64,000 nucleotides of DNA from Nonomuraea typhae (GCF_009760925.1 NZ_VRLV01000004.1:671589-735588), one strand, 5' to 3'; positions 16,680 through 25,581 are shown, counted from the stretch's first letter. Notes: generated by a model not told the origin, from the letters alone. Translations and numbers: made by a program.

Positions 16680-16990
16680 CGGCGCCGGTAGGCCGTCAAG
16701 AAGGTTCTTCCTCGGTGGCAGGGCACTCGCGACCTGGGCCACGGCGGCGATGACGAGGACGTTGACGACGGCGGGGGTGCGCCAGCCACCACGCATAACT
16801 CACGCTGACCGCCACGGCCGCCGGCGGGACCAATCCGGCCCACCGCGATCCACACCAGTGCACCCGTGACCAGGGCGCACAGTAAGGAAACCGCCCCGAT
16901 CCCACGTGTTGCAGGCCGAGTCGGGCCGGGTCCGGACGCGCGGCCGGCGTCAGGAGCGCCGCGGTCCTGATGGTCCGTTTCGGCATCTCC
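16680..16990 (-). pseudogene. Decayed small membrane-protein gene with two frameshifts
   Basis: Between two intact genes (16561-16991) there is no open gene. On the minus strand, three frames in turn give membrane-like sequence: GAVSLLCALVTGALVWIAVG, then AAVAVSVSYAWWLAHP, then AVVNVLVIAAVAQVASALPP and KNLLDGLP, in consecutive order with little overlap. This is what a small polytopic protein with two indels would look like. An ATG at 16988 could be the old start. A short plus-strand frame at 16571-16753 lacks coding character and is not supported. Confidence 0.45.
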
Positions 16991-16991
16991 C

Positions 16992-18308
16992 TCACGCTAC
17001 AGGGGAGGTCAAGCGGTCGACGGCGCGGTCGAGGGTGGCCGGCGGGGCCGTGTAGGGGAGGCGGAGCCAGTGGGTCAGGGTGCCGTTGGGGGAGAAGGCC
17101 GGGCCGGGGAGGAGGTCGAGGCCGGCCAGGGCGGCCTGCTGCACCAGGGTGTCGGTCCGGGTGCGCAGCCAGAGGGTGAGGCCGCCCTCGGGCAGGGTGA
17201 AGGTCCAGTCCTCGTGCTCGCGGAGACGGGCGGCCAGGTGGTCGCGCTGGGTGCGCAGTTCCGCGCGGCGGCGGTTCAGGAGGGCGTCGAGGTGGGGGAA
17301 GAGCTCGCAGGCGAGCAACTGCTCCATGGGCGGCGGCGCGCAGACGCCGCTCATCGGGTCCAGGAGGAGTTCGCGGATCAGGGCGGCCGGGGCGCGGATC
17401 CAGCCGGTTCGCAGGCCGCCCCACACGCTCTTGCTCATCGAGCCGACCGTCACCGATCCGGGGATGCGGGGCTCGGGGGACGGGGTGTCGCGCAGGTCGA
17501 GGTCGCGCATCGTTTCATCGCAGATCACCGTGACGCGGTGGGTTTCGGCGAGGCCGGCGATCAGGCGGCGGGTCTCGCGGTCCATGAGGGCGCCGGTGGG
17601 GTTGTGGAAGTCGGGGATGAGGCAGGCGAGGTGTCCTGCCGCTTCGCCGAAGGCACGGGCCAGCTGGCCGGGGTCCCAGCCGGACGCGGTGACCCGCACG
17701 GGCGCCATGCGGGTGCCGGAACGCCGGAGGAGGGCGAGGGTTCCGTGGAAGGCGGGGTTCTCGACGACGGCGCGGCGCGGAGCCAGGTGCGTGATGAGCA
17801 GGGTCATGGCGGCGCGGGCGCCGGAGGTGATCAGGATCTGGTCCGGGCGCGTGGGCCGGCCTTCGGCGGTGTGGCGGGCGGCGATGAGTTCGCGCAGCTC
17901 GGGCAGGCCCGCGTCGGGCTCGCCGCTTTCCAGCAGGAGACGGGCCGATCTGCCGAGCGCGCGCTGCGCGGCCGCCGTGTAGATCTCGCGCGGCGCGGCC
18001 GGTACGGCATGCCGCAGGTCGACGGGGTCGGCTCGGTCGAGCGAGGCCGGGGCGTACCTCTCGCCGAGGCGGGATGGCAGCCGCACGGTGCTGGCGCTGC
18101 CCGCCCTGGTCGTCAGCCAGCCTTCCGATCGGAGCCTGGCCAGGGCGGCGACGACCGTGCCCCTGCTCACGCCGAGCTGCGCGGCCAGGCTGCGTTCTGA
18201 GGGCAGGTGGTCGCCGACCCTGAACCTGCCGTCGAGTACGGCTTCGCGCACAGCCGTGGCGAGGGAGTCGGCCAGGGGGACCCCGGGCCGCTGCCATCCG
18301 GTCAACAT
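16992..18308 (-). CDS. MocR-type regulator (GntR winged helix plus aminotransferase domain)
   Basis: A regulator of about 438 residues. A GntR winged helix (DHLPSERSLAAQLGVSRGTV in the first 70 residues) is joined to a fold-type I aminotransferase domain. The PLP-lysine region reads VGSMSKSVWGGLRTGW, and IPDFHNPTGALMD is the cofactor loop. ATG at 18308 was chosen because it begins MLTGWQRPGVPLADSL, as in relatives; the frame extends upstream but overlaps the operator. MocR proteins sense vitamin B6 or amino acids through PLP. It is divergent from a PLP-dependent decarboxylase, the probable target. Confidence 0.9.
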   Translation of the reverse strand: MLTGWQRPGVPLADSLATAVREAVLDGRFRVGDHLPSERSLAAQLGVSRGTVVAALARLRSEGWLTTRAGSASTVRLPSRLGERYAPASLDRADPVDLRHAVPAAPREIYTAAAQRALGRSARLLLESGEPDAGLPELRELIAARHTAEGRPTRPDQILITSGARAAMTLLITHLAPRRAVVENPAFHGTLALLRRSGTRMAPVRVTASGWDPGQLARAFGEAAGHLACLIPDFHNPTGALMDRETRRLIAGLAETHRVTVICDETMRDLDLRDTPSPEPRIPGSVTVGSMSKSVWGGLRTGWIRAPAALIRELLLDPMSGVCAPPPMEQLLACELFPHLDALLNRRRAELRTQRDHLAARLREHEDWTFTLPEGGLTLWLRTRTDTLVQQAALAGLDLLPGPAFSPNGTLTHWLRLPYTAPPATLDRAVDRLTSPVA

Positions 18309-18335
18309 TGGTCCAGTTTGCCATGATTGGACTAG
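18307..18335. promoter_or_regulatory. Direct-repeat MocR operator between divergent genes
   Basis: ATTGGTCCAG (18307-18316) and ATTGGACTAG (18326-18335) match at 8 of 10 bases with 19-bp spacing, the usual layout of MocR boxes. The first copy overlaps the MocR start codon. Both lie 35-63 bp before the decarboxylase ATG, so one bound dimer could control both genes. Confidence 0.6.
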
Positions 18336-18369
18336 AGGGTGATGGGCCGCCCGGGCGTACGGTCGGACC

Positions 18370-19749
18370 ATGAGCACGACACCTGCCGACGACCTCGTCC
18401 GGACCGCCGAGTTGATGGAGGCCGCGGGCGGCTATGCCGTACGGCTGCTGGAAGGGTTGGCCGAGCGGCCGGCGGCGCGCGCGCCCGTGCGGCCGGAGCC
18501 GCGTCCGCTGCCGCTCGCCGGAGCGGGGACCTCCGCGGCGATGGCGGAGTTCGCCGCGCGGTGGGAGCCGGGGTTCGCGGCCAGCGCGGGGCCCCGCTAC
18601 CTGGGGTTCGTGACCGGCGGCAGCACGCCGGCGTCGGTCGTGGGCGACTGGCTGACGGGCGTGCTGGACCAGAACCCGACCTCCGGGCTCGACTCGACGG
18701 CGCCCGATCTGGAGCGGGAGACGGTGGCGTGGCTGCGTGAGCTGTTCGGCTTGCCGGCCGGGCAGCAGGGCGCCTTCGTGAGCGGGGCCACGATGTCGAA
18801 CGCCACGGGCCTGGCGATCGGCCGCGAGTGGCTGGGCGAGCAGCGCGGCGTCTCGGTCGCCGACGAGGGGGTGGCGGCGCTGGGACCGGTGCGGGTGCTG
18901 TCCGGGAGCGCGCATTCGAGCATCGGCAAGGCCCTGGCCCTGCTGGGGCTGGGACGTTCGGCGCTGCGGAAGGTGGACGTCCTGCCCGGGCGGGAGGCGG
19001 TGGACGTGTCGCGGCTGGCCGAGGCGCTGGCGGAGCTGGACGGCGCCCCGGCGATCGTGGTGGCCAACGCCGGAACGGTGAACACGGGGGACTTCGACGA
19101 CCTGGCCGCGATCGCCGCCCTGCGCGAGCGGTTCCCGTTCTGGCTGCACGTCGACGCCGCCTTCGGCGCCTTCGCGGCGTTGTCCCCCGGCCACGCGCAC
19201 CTGGTCGCGGCGCTCGGCGCGGCCGACTCGATCTGCGCCGACCTGCACAAGTGGCTGAACGTCCCCTACGACAGCGCGGTGCAGTTCACCCATCGCCGCG
19301 ACCTGCAGGCGCGCGTCTTCCAGAACCACGCCGCCTACCTCGGCCCGCTGGGGGAGGAGCCGGACCCGGTCCACCTCACGCCGGAGAACTCACGGCGGCT
19401 GCGGGCCCTCGCGGCCTGGTTCACCCTGGCCGCCTACGGCCGCGAGGGGCACGCGGAGATCGTCGGCCGCGACCTCGCCCTGGCCGCCCGGCTGGGCGAG
19501 CGGATCGCCGCGATGCCCGGCTACCGGCTGCTCGCGCCGGTCCGGCTCAACGTCGTGTGCTTCACGCTCTCCGGCGATCCCGCCCGCGTCGACGAGGTGG
19601 CGCGGGCGATCACGGCGTCCGGCGAGGCGTTCCTGACCACGACCGTGTACGACGGGGTCCCCGCCCTGCGGGCCGCCTTCAGCAACTGGCGCACCACCGA
19701 GGCCGACGTCGAGCGGGTGGCCGCGGTGCTGGAGAAGGTTTCCGCGTAG
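18370..19749 (+). CDS. PLP-dependent decarboxylase (group II)
   Basis: A 459-residue fold-type I enzyme of the pyridoxal-dependent decarboxylase family (glutamate/aromatic-amino-acid decarboxylase-like). Visible are the phosphate-binding SGATMSNATGL, HVDAAFGAF with the cofactor aspartate, and ADLHKWLNVPYDSAV with the PLP lysine. The substrate cannot be fixed; relatives act on aromatic amino acids, glutamate or related compounds. It is divergent from the MocR regulator, which probably controls it. Its stop codon directly abuts the stop of the converging HTH gene. Confidence 0.88.
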   Translation: MSTTPADDLVRTAELMEAAGGYAVRLLEGLAERPAARAPVRPEPRPLPLAGAGTSAAMAEFAARWEPGFAASAGPRYLGFVTGGSTPASVVGDWLTGVLDQNPTSGLDSTAPDLERETVAWLRELFGLPAGQQGAFVSGATMSNATGLAIGREWLGEQRGVSVADEGVAALGPVRVLSGSAHSSIGKALALLGLGRSALRKVDVLPGREAVDVSRLAEALAELDGAPAIVVANAGTVNTGDFDDLAAIAALRERFPFWLHVDAAFGAFAALSPGHAHLVAALGAADSICADLHKWLNVPYDSAVQFTHRRDLQARVFQNHAAYLGPLGEEPDPVHLTPENSRRLRALAAWFTLAAYGREGHAEIVGRDLALAARLGERIAAMPGYRLLAPVRLNVVCFTLSGDPARVDEVARAITASGEAFLTTTVYDGVPALRAAFSNWRTTEADVERVAAVLEKVSA

Positions 19750-20574
19750 TCAGGGCGCATTCTGCAGGTCGGGCAGGGACCAGCTCGCCAGCAGCCGCAG
19801 CGCCTCCTGCGAGGGCGAGCCCGGCTCGGCCGCGTAGGCCACCAGCACCTGGTCGGGCTCCCCGGCCACCGTGAACGACTGGAAGCTCAGCGCCAGCTCG
19901 CCCGCCACCGGATGACGGATCTGCTTGGTCCCGCGTGTCTTCTCCCGCACGTTGTGATCGGCCCACCAGCGGCGGAAGTCCGCGCTCTTCACCGACAGCT
20001 CGCCCACCAGCGCGGCCAGCCGCGCATCGTCCGGATGCTGGGCCGCCTTCAGCCGCAGGTAGGCGACGACCTCCCTGGCCTTCTTCTCCCAGTCGACGAA
20101 GACCTCCTTGCTCGCCTCGTCGAGGAAGCAGAAGCGCGCCCAGTTGCGGTGCCTGCCCAGGTCGGCGTAGAGCGCGGCGGCCAGGCGGTTCCAGGCCAGC
20201 ACCTCGCCCCTGTGGTCGATCACGTAGGCGGGCACGCCCTCCATCGCGTCGAGCAGGTGCCGCAGCTCGGGGCCGACCGTGCGCCGGGTACGCCGCGGTG
20301 CGCGCACCGGCCTGGCCAGGCTGAACAGGTACGTCCGCTCGTCCTGGTCCAGGCCGAGCGTCCTGGCCAGCGCGTTGAGCACCTCTTCCGAGACGCCGCC
20401 GCCGCGTCCCTGCTCCAGCCGCGTGTAGTAGTCGGCGCTCATCCCCGCCAGCTGCGCCAGCTCCTCTCTGCGCAGGCCGGGCACGCGGCGCCGCCCGCCG
20501 TACGACCGCAGGCCCGTCTCCTCGGGACGGACGCGCGCGCGACGCGACTTGAGGAACTCACCCAGTTCGTTCAC
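19750..20574 (-). CDS. XRE-type regulator with MmyB-like ligand-binding domain
   Basis: A 274-residue regulator. The N-terminal helix-turn-helix (RRVPGLRREELAQLAGMSAD and DYYTRLEQGRGGGVSEEVL) is followed by the MmyB-like PAS-type domain (about 100-270, with VIDHRGEVLAWNRLAAALYAD). In actinobacteria these regulators usually repress the divergent oxidoreductase gene, here an SDR. A fatty-acid-like ligand has been proposed for the domain. The palindrome at 20621-20645 is the likely operator. Confidence 0.92.
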   Translation of the reverse strand: MNELGEFLKSRRARVRPEETGLRSYGGRRRVPGLRREELAQLAGMSADYYTRLEQGRGGGVSEEVLNALARTLGLDQDERTYLFSLARPVRAPRRTRRTVGPELRHLLDAMEGVPAYVIDHRGEVLAWNRLAAALYADLGRHRNWARFCFLDEASKEVFVDWEKKAREVVAYLRLKAAQHPDDARLAALVGELSVKSADFRRWWADHNVREKTRGTKQIRHPVAGELALSFQSFTVAGEPDQVLVAYAAEPGSPSQEALRLLASWSLPDLQNAP

Positions 20575-20620
20575 CCTTCGATTATCGGTCGCCGCCCGGC
20601 CCGCAGGGTGGCCCTGTCAG

Positions 20621-20645
20621 ACCCAGGAAAAACAGGTCCCTGGGT
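20621..20645. promoter_or_regulatory. Palindromic operator ACCCAGG-N11-CCTGGGT
   Basis: A perfect 7-bp inverted repeat with an 11-base spacer lies between the divergent MmyB-type regulator (start 20574) and SDR (start 20677) genes. Position and symmetry suggest that it is the regulator's binding site. No ribosome site is visible before the SDR start. Confidence 0.6.
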
Positions 20646-20676
20646 ACGGCCGGCGGCGGGCACCAGAGTCGGCGCC

Positions 20677-21432
20677 ATGACCGACAACCTCAAGGGCCGT
20701 ACCGCCATCGTCACCGGAGCGTCCAGCGGCATCGGCGCCGCCACCGCCACCCTGCTGGCCGCCAGAGGTGCCAGGGTCGCGCTGCTGGCCCGCCGCGAAG
20801 AGCGGCTGACCGGCCTCGTCCAGGAGATCAAGCAGGCGGGAGGGGAGGCGATCGCCGCCGCCGCCGACGTGGCCGGCTCCGCTTCCGTGGCCACGGCCGT
20901 CGAGCGGGTGCTCGGCGTCTTCGGCGGGGTGGACCTCGTCGTCAACAACGCCGGAATCATGCTGCCCGCCCCCGCCGAGCAGGCCGACCTCGCCGACTGG
21001 GAGAGCCAGATCGACGTCAACGTCACCGGCGCGCTCCGCGTCGTCCACGCGCTCACGCCCTCCCTGCTGCGGGCGGCGGCCACCGGGCCCGCCGACCTGA
21101 TCAACATCTCCTCGATCGCCTCGCACGTGCCCTTCCCCAGCTTCGCCGCCTACACCGCGAGCAAGGCCGCCGTCACCCACCTGTCCGCGACCCTGCGCGC
21201 CGAACTCGGCGGCCGCGGGGTGCGGGTCACCGCCGTCGAGCCGGGGATCGTCGCCACCGAGCTGCAGGGGCACGTCACCGATCCCGCGGTCAACGAGTGG
21301 CTGGACGGGGTGATCGGCAGCATCCAGGTGCTGTCGGCTCAGGACGTGGCGGAGGTGATCGCGTTCACGGCGGCGCAGCCGGCACACGTCAATCTCTCGC
21401 GGATCACCGTGTATCCGACCCGGCAGGCGTGA
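20677..21432 (+). CDS. Short-chain dehydrogenase/reductase (classical SDR)
   Basis: A 251-residue SDR with the cofactor motif VTGASSGIGAAT near the N-terminus, VNNAGIM, the catalytic serine in NISSIASH, and YTASK with the catalytic tyrosine and lysine. It is an NAD(P)H-dependent oxidoreductase of unknown substrate. ATG at 20677 gives the normal SDR N-terminus; the frame is open far upstream but overlaps the divergent regulator. Its end overlaps the end of the converging LAL gene by 29 bases. Confidence 0.92.
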   Translation: MTDNLKGRTAIVTGASSGIGAATATLLAARGARVALLARREERLTGLVQEIKQAGGEAIAAAADVAGSASVATAVERVLGVFGGVDLVVNNAGIMLPAPAEQADLADWESQIDVNVTGALRVVHALTPSLLRAAATGPADLINISSIASHVPFPSFAAYTASKAAVTHLSATLRAELGGRGVRVTAVEPGIVATELQGHVTDPAVNEWLDGVIGSIQVLSAQDVAEVIAFTAAQPAHVNLSRITVYPTRQA

Positions 21433-24040
21433 CCGGGGTGGCCTCCACCAGGGCGGCGAGGTGGGCCCGGCGGGAGATGCCGAGCTTGGCGTAGACGCGC
21501 GCCAGGGTGTTGTTGACGGTGGCGACCGACACGCCGAGCCGCTCGGCGATGACGCGGCTGCTGTGCCGGGCGGCCAGCAGCGCCACCTCGCGTTCGCGGC
21601 GGGTGAGCAGCCGGGAGATCTGCTCGCGTTCGAGCAGCGGTGTGACGGCGCCCTCGCATTGCGCGCGCAGCTCGGCCGCCCGCTCGCGAGCCGTCGTCAC
21701 CTGACCGCGCAGTCCGGCCTTGCGGTGCACGCCGGCCGCGCCGGTGGCGGCTTCGGCGGCCAGCAGGCACTGGCCGAGCCGGGTGAAGGAGTCCGCGGCG
21801 ACGGACAGCGCATGGGCGTCGCCCCGCCGGTGCCCCCGCGCCGCGGTCACCAGCGCACGGCTGAACGGCGTGCCGAGCACCGCGTCGAGCCGCTCCAGCC
21901 GCGCGCAGTCGGCGGCGCCCCCGAGCCGGAGCACGTCGTAGCAGGCCAGCGCCTCCACCGTGGGCAGCCCGATGCTACGCGCCAGGTCGGCGGCGTAGAG
22001 GGCGGCCATCGACGCGTCCGTGAGCCGGTTCTCGGCGGCCAGCGTCCAGGCGTTGGCGAGGGCCGTCCACGGGGAGAAGAGCCGGTTGACCTCGGCGGCG
22101 GTCTGCTCCGCGTGATCCAGCCAGCTCCGCGCGCCCTCGGCATCGCCGGTCAGGGCCGCGGCCGTGGCCAGTCCCGCCGTGAACGTGCGGGTGAGCCGGA
22201 GCGTGTCCCGGCCGTCCAGCCCGCTGATCGCCTCGCGCAGCGACCTGCCGGCGCTGACCGGCCTGCCCGCCGCGCATTCCACCAGGCCACGGAAGCCCAC
22301 ATGTCCCACCGCCATGAGCGGACTGCGGCCGGACAACACCCGGTGGTATCCGTCGTCGGCGACGGTCCACGCCGCCCGCACCTCGCCCATGACCAGGAAG
22401 GCCAGGCAGCGGGCGATGTCGAGTTCGACCACCCCCCAGGGCAGCTCGGCCGTGTTCGCCCTGGCCAGGGCCTGCCCGCGATCGTGGTACCCGGCCGCCT
22501 CCTTGGCCAGCCCCAGGAAACCCGCGGCCGCGGTGGCCGCTGCCAGGGCCCAGATGAGCGCCTGCGTGCCGGCCCGGCCGCCGTTCAGGAGCGACTCCGC
22601 GACATCCAGTACGGCGGCGCACCGGCCGTCGTACAGCAGGATCCACGATCGGATCCCTTCGGCGAGGTCCTCGCCTGGCCGGCCGCGCAGGAGATCCAGC
22701 GCGCGCTCGGCCGCCACGGCGTCGCCGTACCCCCAATAGGTGGTCTCCGCGCGGGCCAGTGCCCACCGCAGCAGCTCCTCGTCATCGGACGGGGGATCCT
22801 CCGGCAGTACGGCTGCCGCCTCGGCGCTGCGGCCCCGGTATTCCAGCACTTCGGCGAGCAGGGCGTCGGCGTGGACAGAGGGCTCGGCATCCCGGGCGGC
22901 ACGGGCCAGGCGTTCGGCCAGGGCGAGATCCGCCCGGTCGATGGCCTGCCGGGTGCCGTGCCGTACCACGTCAGGACGCACCACCGCGCCCCCGTTGACC
23001 TGCCAGACGGCGGCGCGCAGCAGATCGTCCCGCCGCCGCAGCGGGGTGGCGAGCAGCGCCTGGGCCAGCCGCCACCAGAGCTGCCTGGCCCGGCCCACCG
23101 GGATGCCCGCGCGCACCACCTCACCGTAGAGGGGGTGGCCGAGCCGTACCTGCACGCGATGTCCCTCACGCTCGCAGACCGCCAGCCCGTGCGTCTCCGC
23201 CTCGTCGATGACGGCCGGATCCACGAGCTGGGCGAGCAGAGCGTGGGGGAGCGGCTCCCCGCACGCCAGGAGCTCCGCCACCAGGCGTGGCCCCGCCGCG
23301 AGCGGATCCAGGCGGTTCGCGAGAAGCTGCCGGATCGCGCCCTTGGGACGGTAGTCGCCGGTGAAGCGCCACACGCCGTGATGAAGCCGCAGGGTCCGGT
23401 CGGTGAGCGCCGTCGACATCAGCTCGCGCAGCGCCAGCGGATTGCCGGCCGCCAGGCCGCGCAGACGGACCCGGCTCGCGCCCTCGAGGTCTCCGTCCAG
23501 CGCGTGGTCGACCAGCTGGTCGACCGCCGTTTCCGGCAGGTCCGGCAGGTCGAGCCAGGGCGCCTGGCCGTCCTTCCACAACACCGTGATCGTCTCGCAC
23601 GACTCGCCGGACCGGCACGTGGCCACCACGAAGGCCAGCCGCTGCGCGGCGAGCTGGCCGATCAGGGCCGCCGATCCCGGGTCGAGGAGGTTGGCGTCGT
23701 CCACGCCGATGACCACCCGGCGCCCCTTGCCGCACGCGTGCATCCGGGCGGCCGCCGCCGTCAGCACCGACAGGCCCTCCCGCTCGTTCTCGCAGCGCCA
23801 GCCCGCCGGAAGCAGGCCGGCCACCGCGCCGAACGGGATCGAGGCCAGCGCGTTCGTCGCGGCCACCCATTCCGTGTGGAACCCCTCCGGCCCCAGCAGC
23901 GCGACGACCTCCCGCAGCAGGCGGGTCTTGCCGATGCCCGCCTCGCCCGAGACCACCACCCCGACCGCCTCACCCTGGCTCAGGCACGACCGGATCATGC
24001 CCAGTTCCTCGTCCCGTCCTACGAATGGCCAGCTCCGCAT
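21404..24040 (-). CDS. Large LuxR-type ATP-binding regulator (LAL/MalT-like), paralogue
   Basis: An 878-residue protein with the same plan as the LAL at 6727-9318: it opens WPFVGRDEELGM, then a Walker A (SGEAGIGKTRLLRE), a Walker B (VIGVDDANLLDP), a helical TPR-like middle and a C-terminal LuxR helix-turn-helix (LTRREREVALLAARHSS, then VIAERLGVSVATVNNTLAR). Many blocks match the paralogue (for example FVGR, GNPLALREL, TREREVALMA), which suggests an old duplication. The target and ligand are unknown. Confidence 0.92.
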   Translation of the reverse strand: MRSWPFVGRDEELGMIRSCLSQGEAVGVVVSGEAGIGKTRLLREVVALLGPEGFHTEWVAATNALASIPFGAVAGLLPAGWRCENEREGLSVLTAAAARMHACGKGRRVVIGVDDANLLDPGSAALIGQLAAQRLAFVVATCRSGESCETITVLWKDGQAPWLDLPDLPETAVDQLVDHALDGDLEGASRVRLRGLAAGNPLALRELMSTALTDRTLRLHHGVWRFTGDYRPKGAIRQLLANRLDPLAAGPRLVAELLACGEPLPHALLAQLVDPAVIDEAETHGLAVCEREGHRVQVRLGHPLYGEVVRAGIPVGRARQLWWRLAQALLATPLRRRDDLLRAAVWQVNGGAVVRPDVVRHGTRQAIDRADLALAERLARAARDAEPSVHADALLAEVLEYRGRSAEAAAVLPEDPPSDDEELLRWALARAETTYWGYGDAVAAERALDLLRGRPGEDLAEGIRSWILLYDGRCAAVLDVAESLLNGGRAGTQALIWALAAATAAAGFLGLAKEAAGYHDRGQALARANTAELPWGVVELDIARCLAFLVMGEVRAAWTVADDGYHRVLSGRSPLMAVGHVGFRGLVECAAGRPVSAGRSLREAISGLDGRDTLRLTRTFTAGLATAAALTGDAEGARSWLDHAEQTAAEVNRLFSPWTALANAWTLAAENRLTDASMAALYAADLARSIGLPTVEALACYDVLRLGGAADCARLERLDAVLGTPFSRALVTAARGHRRGDAHALSVAADSFTRLGQCLLAAEAATGAAGVHRKAGLRGQVTTARERAAELRAQCEGAVTPLLEREQISRLLTRREREVALLAARHSSRVIAERLGVSVATVNNTLARVYAKLGISRRAHLAALVEATPVTPAGSDTR

Positions 24041-24103
24041 GAGTACCTCCGCTGACCATTCGCCACCGGCTCACCCGCGGATGAGCGGGACAAGGGGCCG
24101 CCG

Positions 24104-24144
24104 GTGATGAATCGGGGCCGGGACGGCGGCGCCCGTGATGAATC
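24104..24144. repeat. Direct repeat GTGATGAATC x2 upstream of lectin gene
   Basis: GTGATGAATC occurs at 24104-24113 and 24135-24144, 31 bp apart (about three helical turns), in the 180-bp gap between the LAL start and the lectin gene. It could be a regulator site for either gene; function is unproven. Confidence 0.35.
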
Positions 24145-24220
24145 CCGCTGATCTACCAGCCCCGGCGGCCCGGACATAGCTTCGGCACGTTCCCCCAGCC
24201 CGATCAACGGAAAGGAAGCC

Positions 24221-24787
24221 ATGAAACGCATCATCGCCGTCCTGGCGCTCCTCCTCGGAGGCATGGCGGTATGGCCCACCGCGCCCGCCCATGCGGTCGA
24301 CTACCTCCAGTTCCGCAACGTCGCGCTCAACGACTGCCTGACCCTCGTCGGATCCGCGACGCACGACAGGGCGTGGATCGGCCACTACCCGTGCGACGGC
24401 TCGGACGGCCAGAAGTGGCGGATCGAGAACGTGGGCTCGGAGCAGGTCTGCGTCGAGGACGACTGGCTGTTCAGGTTCTGCATCAGGTGGGACACGGTGG
24501 CCGCCTTCCGCATCCACAGCAAGGTGACCGACAAGTGCGTCGACCTGTCGGACAGGAAGACCGAAAGCGGGACGAGAGTCCACCAGTACTCGTGCTCCGA
24601 CCACAACTCCCAGAAGTGGTTCTTCATCAACAACAACGACGGTAGTCAGAAGATTCTGAGCGTTCACGCCTCGAACTCGCGGGCGAAGACCGTCGCACTG
24701 GAACCGAGGTGGGACGATCCGAACAAGGCCCAGATCTGGACCGGCAACGGAACGGCCCTCCAGACCTGGCAGCGGATCCTCGGCTGA
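24221..24787 (+). CDS. Secreted ricin-type beta-trefoil lectin domain protein
   Basis: A 188-residue protein with a clear signal peptide (KRIIAVLALLLGGMAVWP, cleavage after AHA at about residue 25). The mature part is one beta-trefoil (CBM13/ricin B-like), shown by CLTLVG, GQKWRI, KCVDLSD, NSQKWFF and QIWTG, i.e. three QxW-type repeats, plus cysteine pairs. There is no catalytic domain, so it is a stand-alone extracellular sugar-binding protein. GGAAAGGAAG precedes the ATG. It is monocistronic and closed by a strong hairpin. Confidence 0.86.
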   Translation: MKRIIAVLALLLGGMAVWPTAPAHAVDYLQFRNVALNDCLTLVGSATHDRAWIGHYPCDGSDGQKWRIENVGSEQVCVEDDWLFRFCIRWDTVAAFRIHSKVTDKCVDLSDRKTESGTRVHQYSCSDHNSQKWFFINNNDGSQKILSVHASNSRAKTVALEPRWDDPNKAQIWTGNGTALQTWQRILG

Positions 24788-24802
24788 CCCGTGCCCGTGC
24801 CG

Positions 24803-24839
24803 CGCCGCGCCGGGGAAGGCATCCTTCCCCGGCGCGGCG
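24803..24839 (+). terminator. Strong GC-rich hairpin after the lectin gene
   Basis: A perfect inverted repeat: GCCGCGCCGGGGAAGG (24804-24819), a 3-base loop, then CCTTCCCCGGCGCGGC (24823-24838), with one more C-G pair outside. It begins 15 bases after the stop. There is no T-run, as is common for actinobacterial terminators. The rest of the gap (24840-25116) shows no gene, RNA or repeat that I can support. Confidence 0.7.
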
Positions 24840-25116
24840 TCGTCATCACCCGCGGCCCGAGCTGCGCCCGTCCGCGGAACAGGGCCCCGGCCTTGCGGCG
24901 GACGCACATGTCACACGTCGGGACGTGGCTACTGCTGGTCCTCCACTGAGCCGTTTCCCGGTCACGCCCGGTTCTCACGCGGACGAGCCTCAGGTCCGGG
25001 TTCAGCCTGCGAGCCGGTGCGTGCCCGTCACGGATGCGGTCCGGTTCCGTGCGGCCGTCCTGAAGCCACGTCCAGTGCGAGCGGGGCATACATACGTCTG
25101 CCGCTGCCGGACCGGG

Positions 25117-25581
25117 TCAGGGGTTTCTGATCTCGGACGTCTGGCGATGGGTGATCTCGTTCGCGCGCCGGGCGAAGTCGAGGAGCAGGGCGAGCTCCGC
25201 GTCGGTGTACTCCTCGATCAGGGCGGTGTAGTCCCTGCTGAACTGCGTCAGGATCTCCTGTAGTCCGGCATAGGCGCCGTCGCGGAGAAGCTCCACGCGG
25301 ACCTGCCGCCGATCGTCCGCATCGCGAACGCGGCGGACGAACCCGCCCTTCTCCAGCCGGTCGATGACCGCGGTGATGGCGCCCCCTCTGGACAGTCCTA
25401 TCCAGTGGGCGAGCTCGCCCGCGGTCATCGGCCCCTGTTTGTCGAGCAACGCCAGGCAGTTCACGTCGGTCACGTTGAGTCCCGCCCTGGCGGCCATCGC
25501 CGCGTGGAACAGGACCGCACGGGTGGCCGCCAGCTGATTCTCCTTGTACAGAGCCACAACGGCTTCTGCGCGTTCCGTCAT
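25117..25581 (-). CDS. MarR-family regulator of the divergent MFS exporter
   Basis: A 154-residue MarR protein: AVVALYKENQLAATRAVLFH dimer helix, winged helix PMTAGELAHWIGLSRGGAIT, wing RVRDADDRRQVRVELL. ATG at 25581 is preferred to upstream in-frame starts because it begins MTERAEAVV just after a GAGAG stretch and leaves the operator free. The DHA2 transporter is transcribed divergently, an arrangement typical of drug-responsive MarR control. Confidence 0.9.
   Translation of the reverse strand: MTERAEAVVALYKENQLAATRAVLFHAAMAARAGLNVTDVNCLALLDKQGPMTAGELAHWIGLSRGGAITAVIDRLEKGGFVRRVRDADDRRQVRVELLRDGAYAGLQEILTQFSRDYTALIEEYTDAELALLLDFARRANEITHRQTSEIRNP

Noticed and set aside
21461..24055. Long plus-strand frame opposite the second LAL gene
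   Set aside because: Antisense shadow of a gene with Walker and LuxR motifs.
24664..25089. Minus-strand frame of 141 codons after the lectin gene
   Set aside because: It overlaps the lectin 3' end and the terminator hairpin, has no ribosome site and a random-looking Arg/Pro-rich translation.
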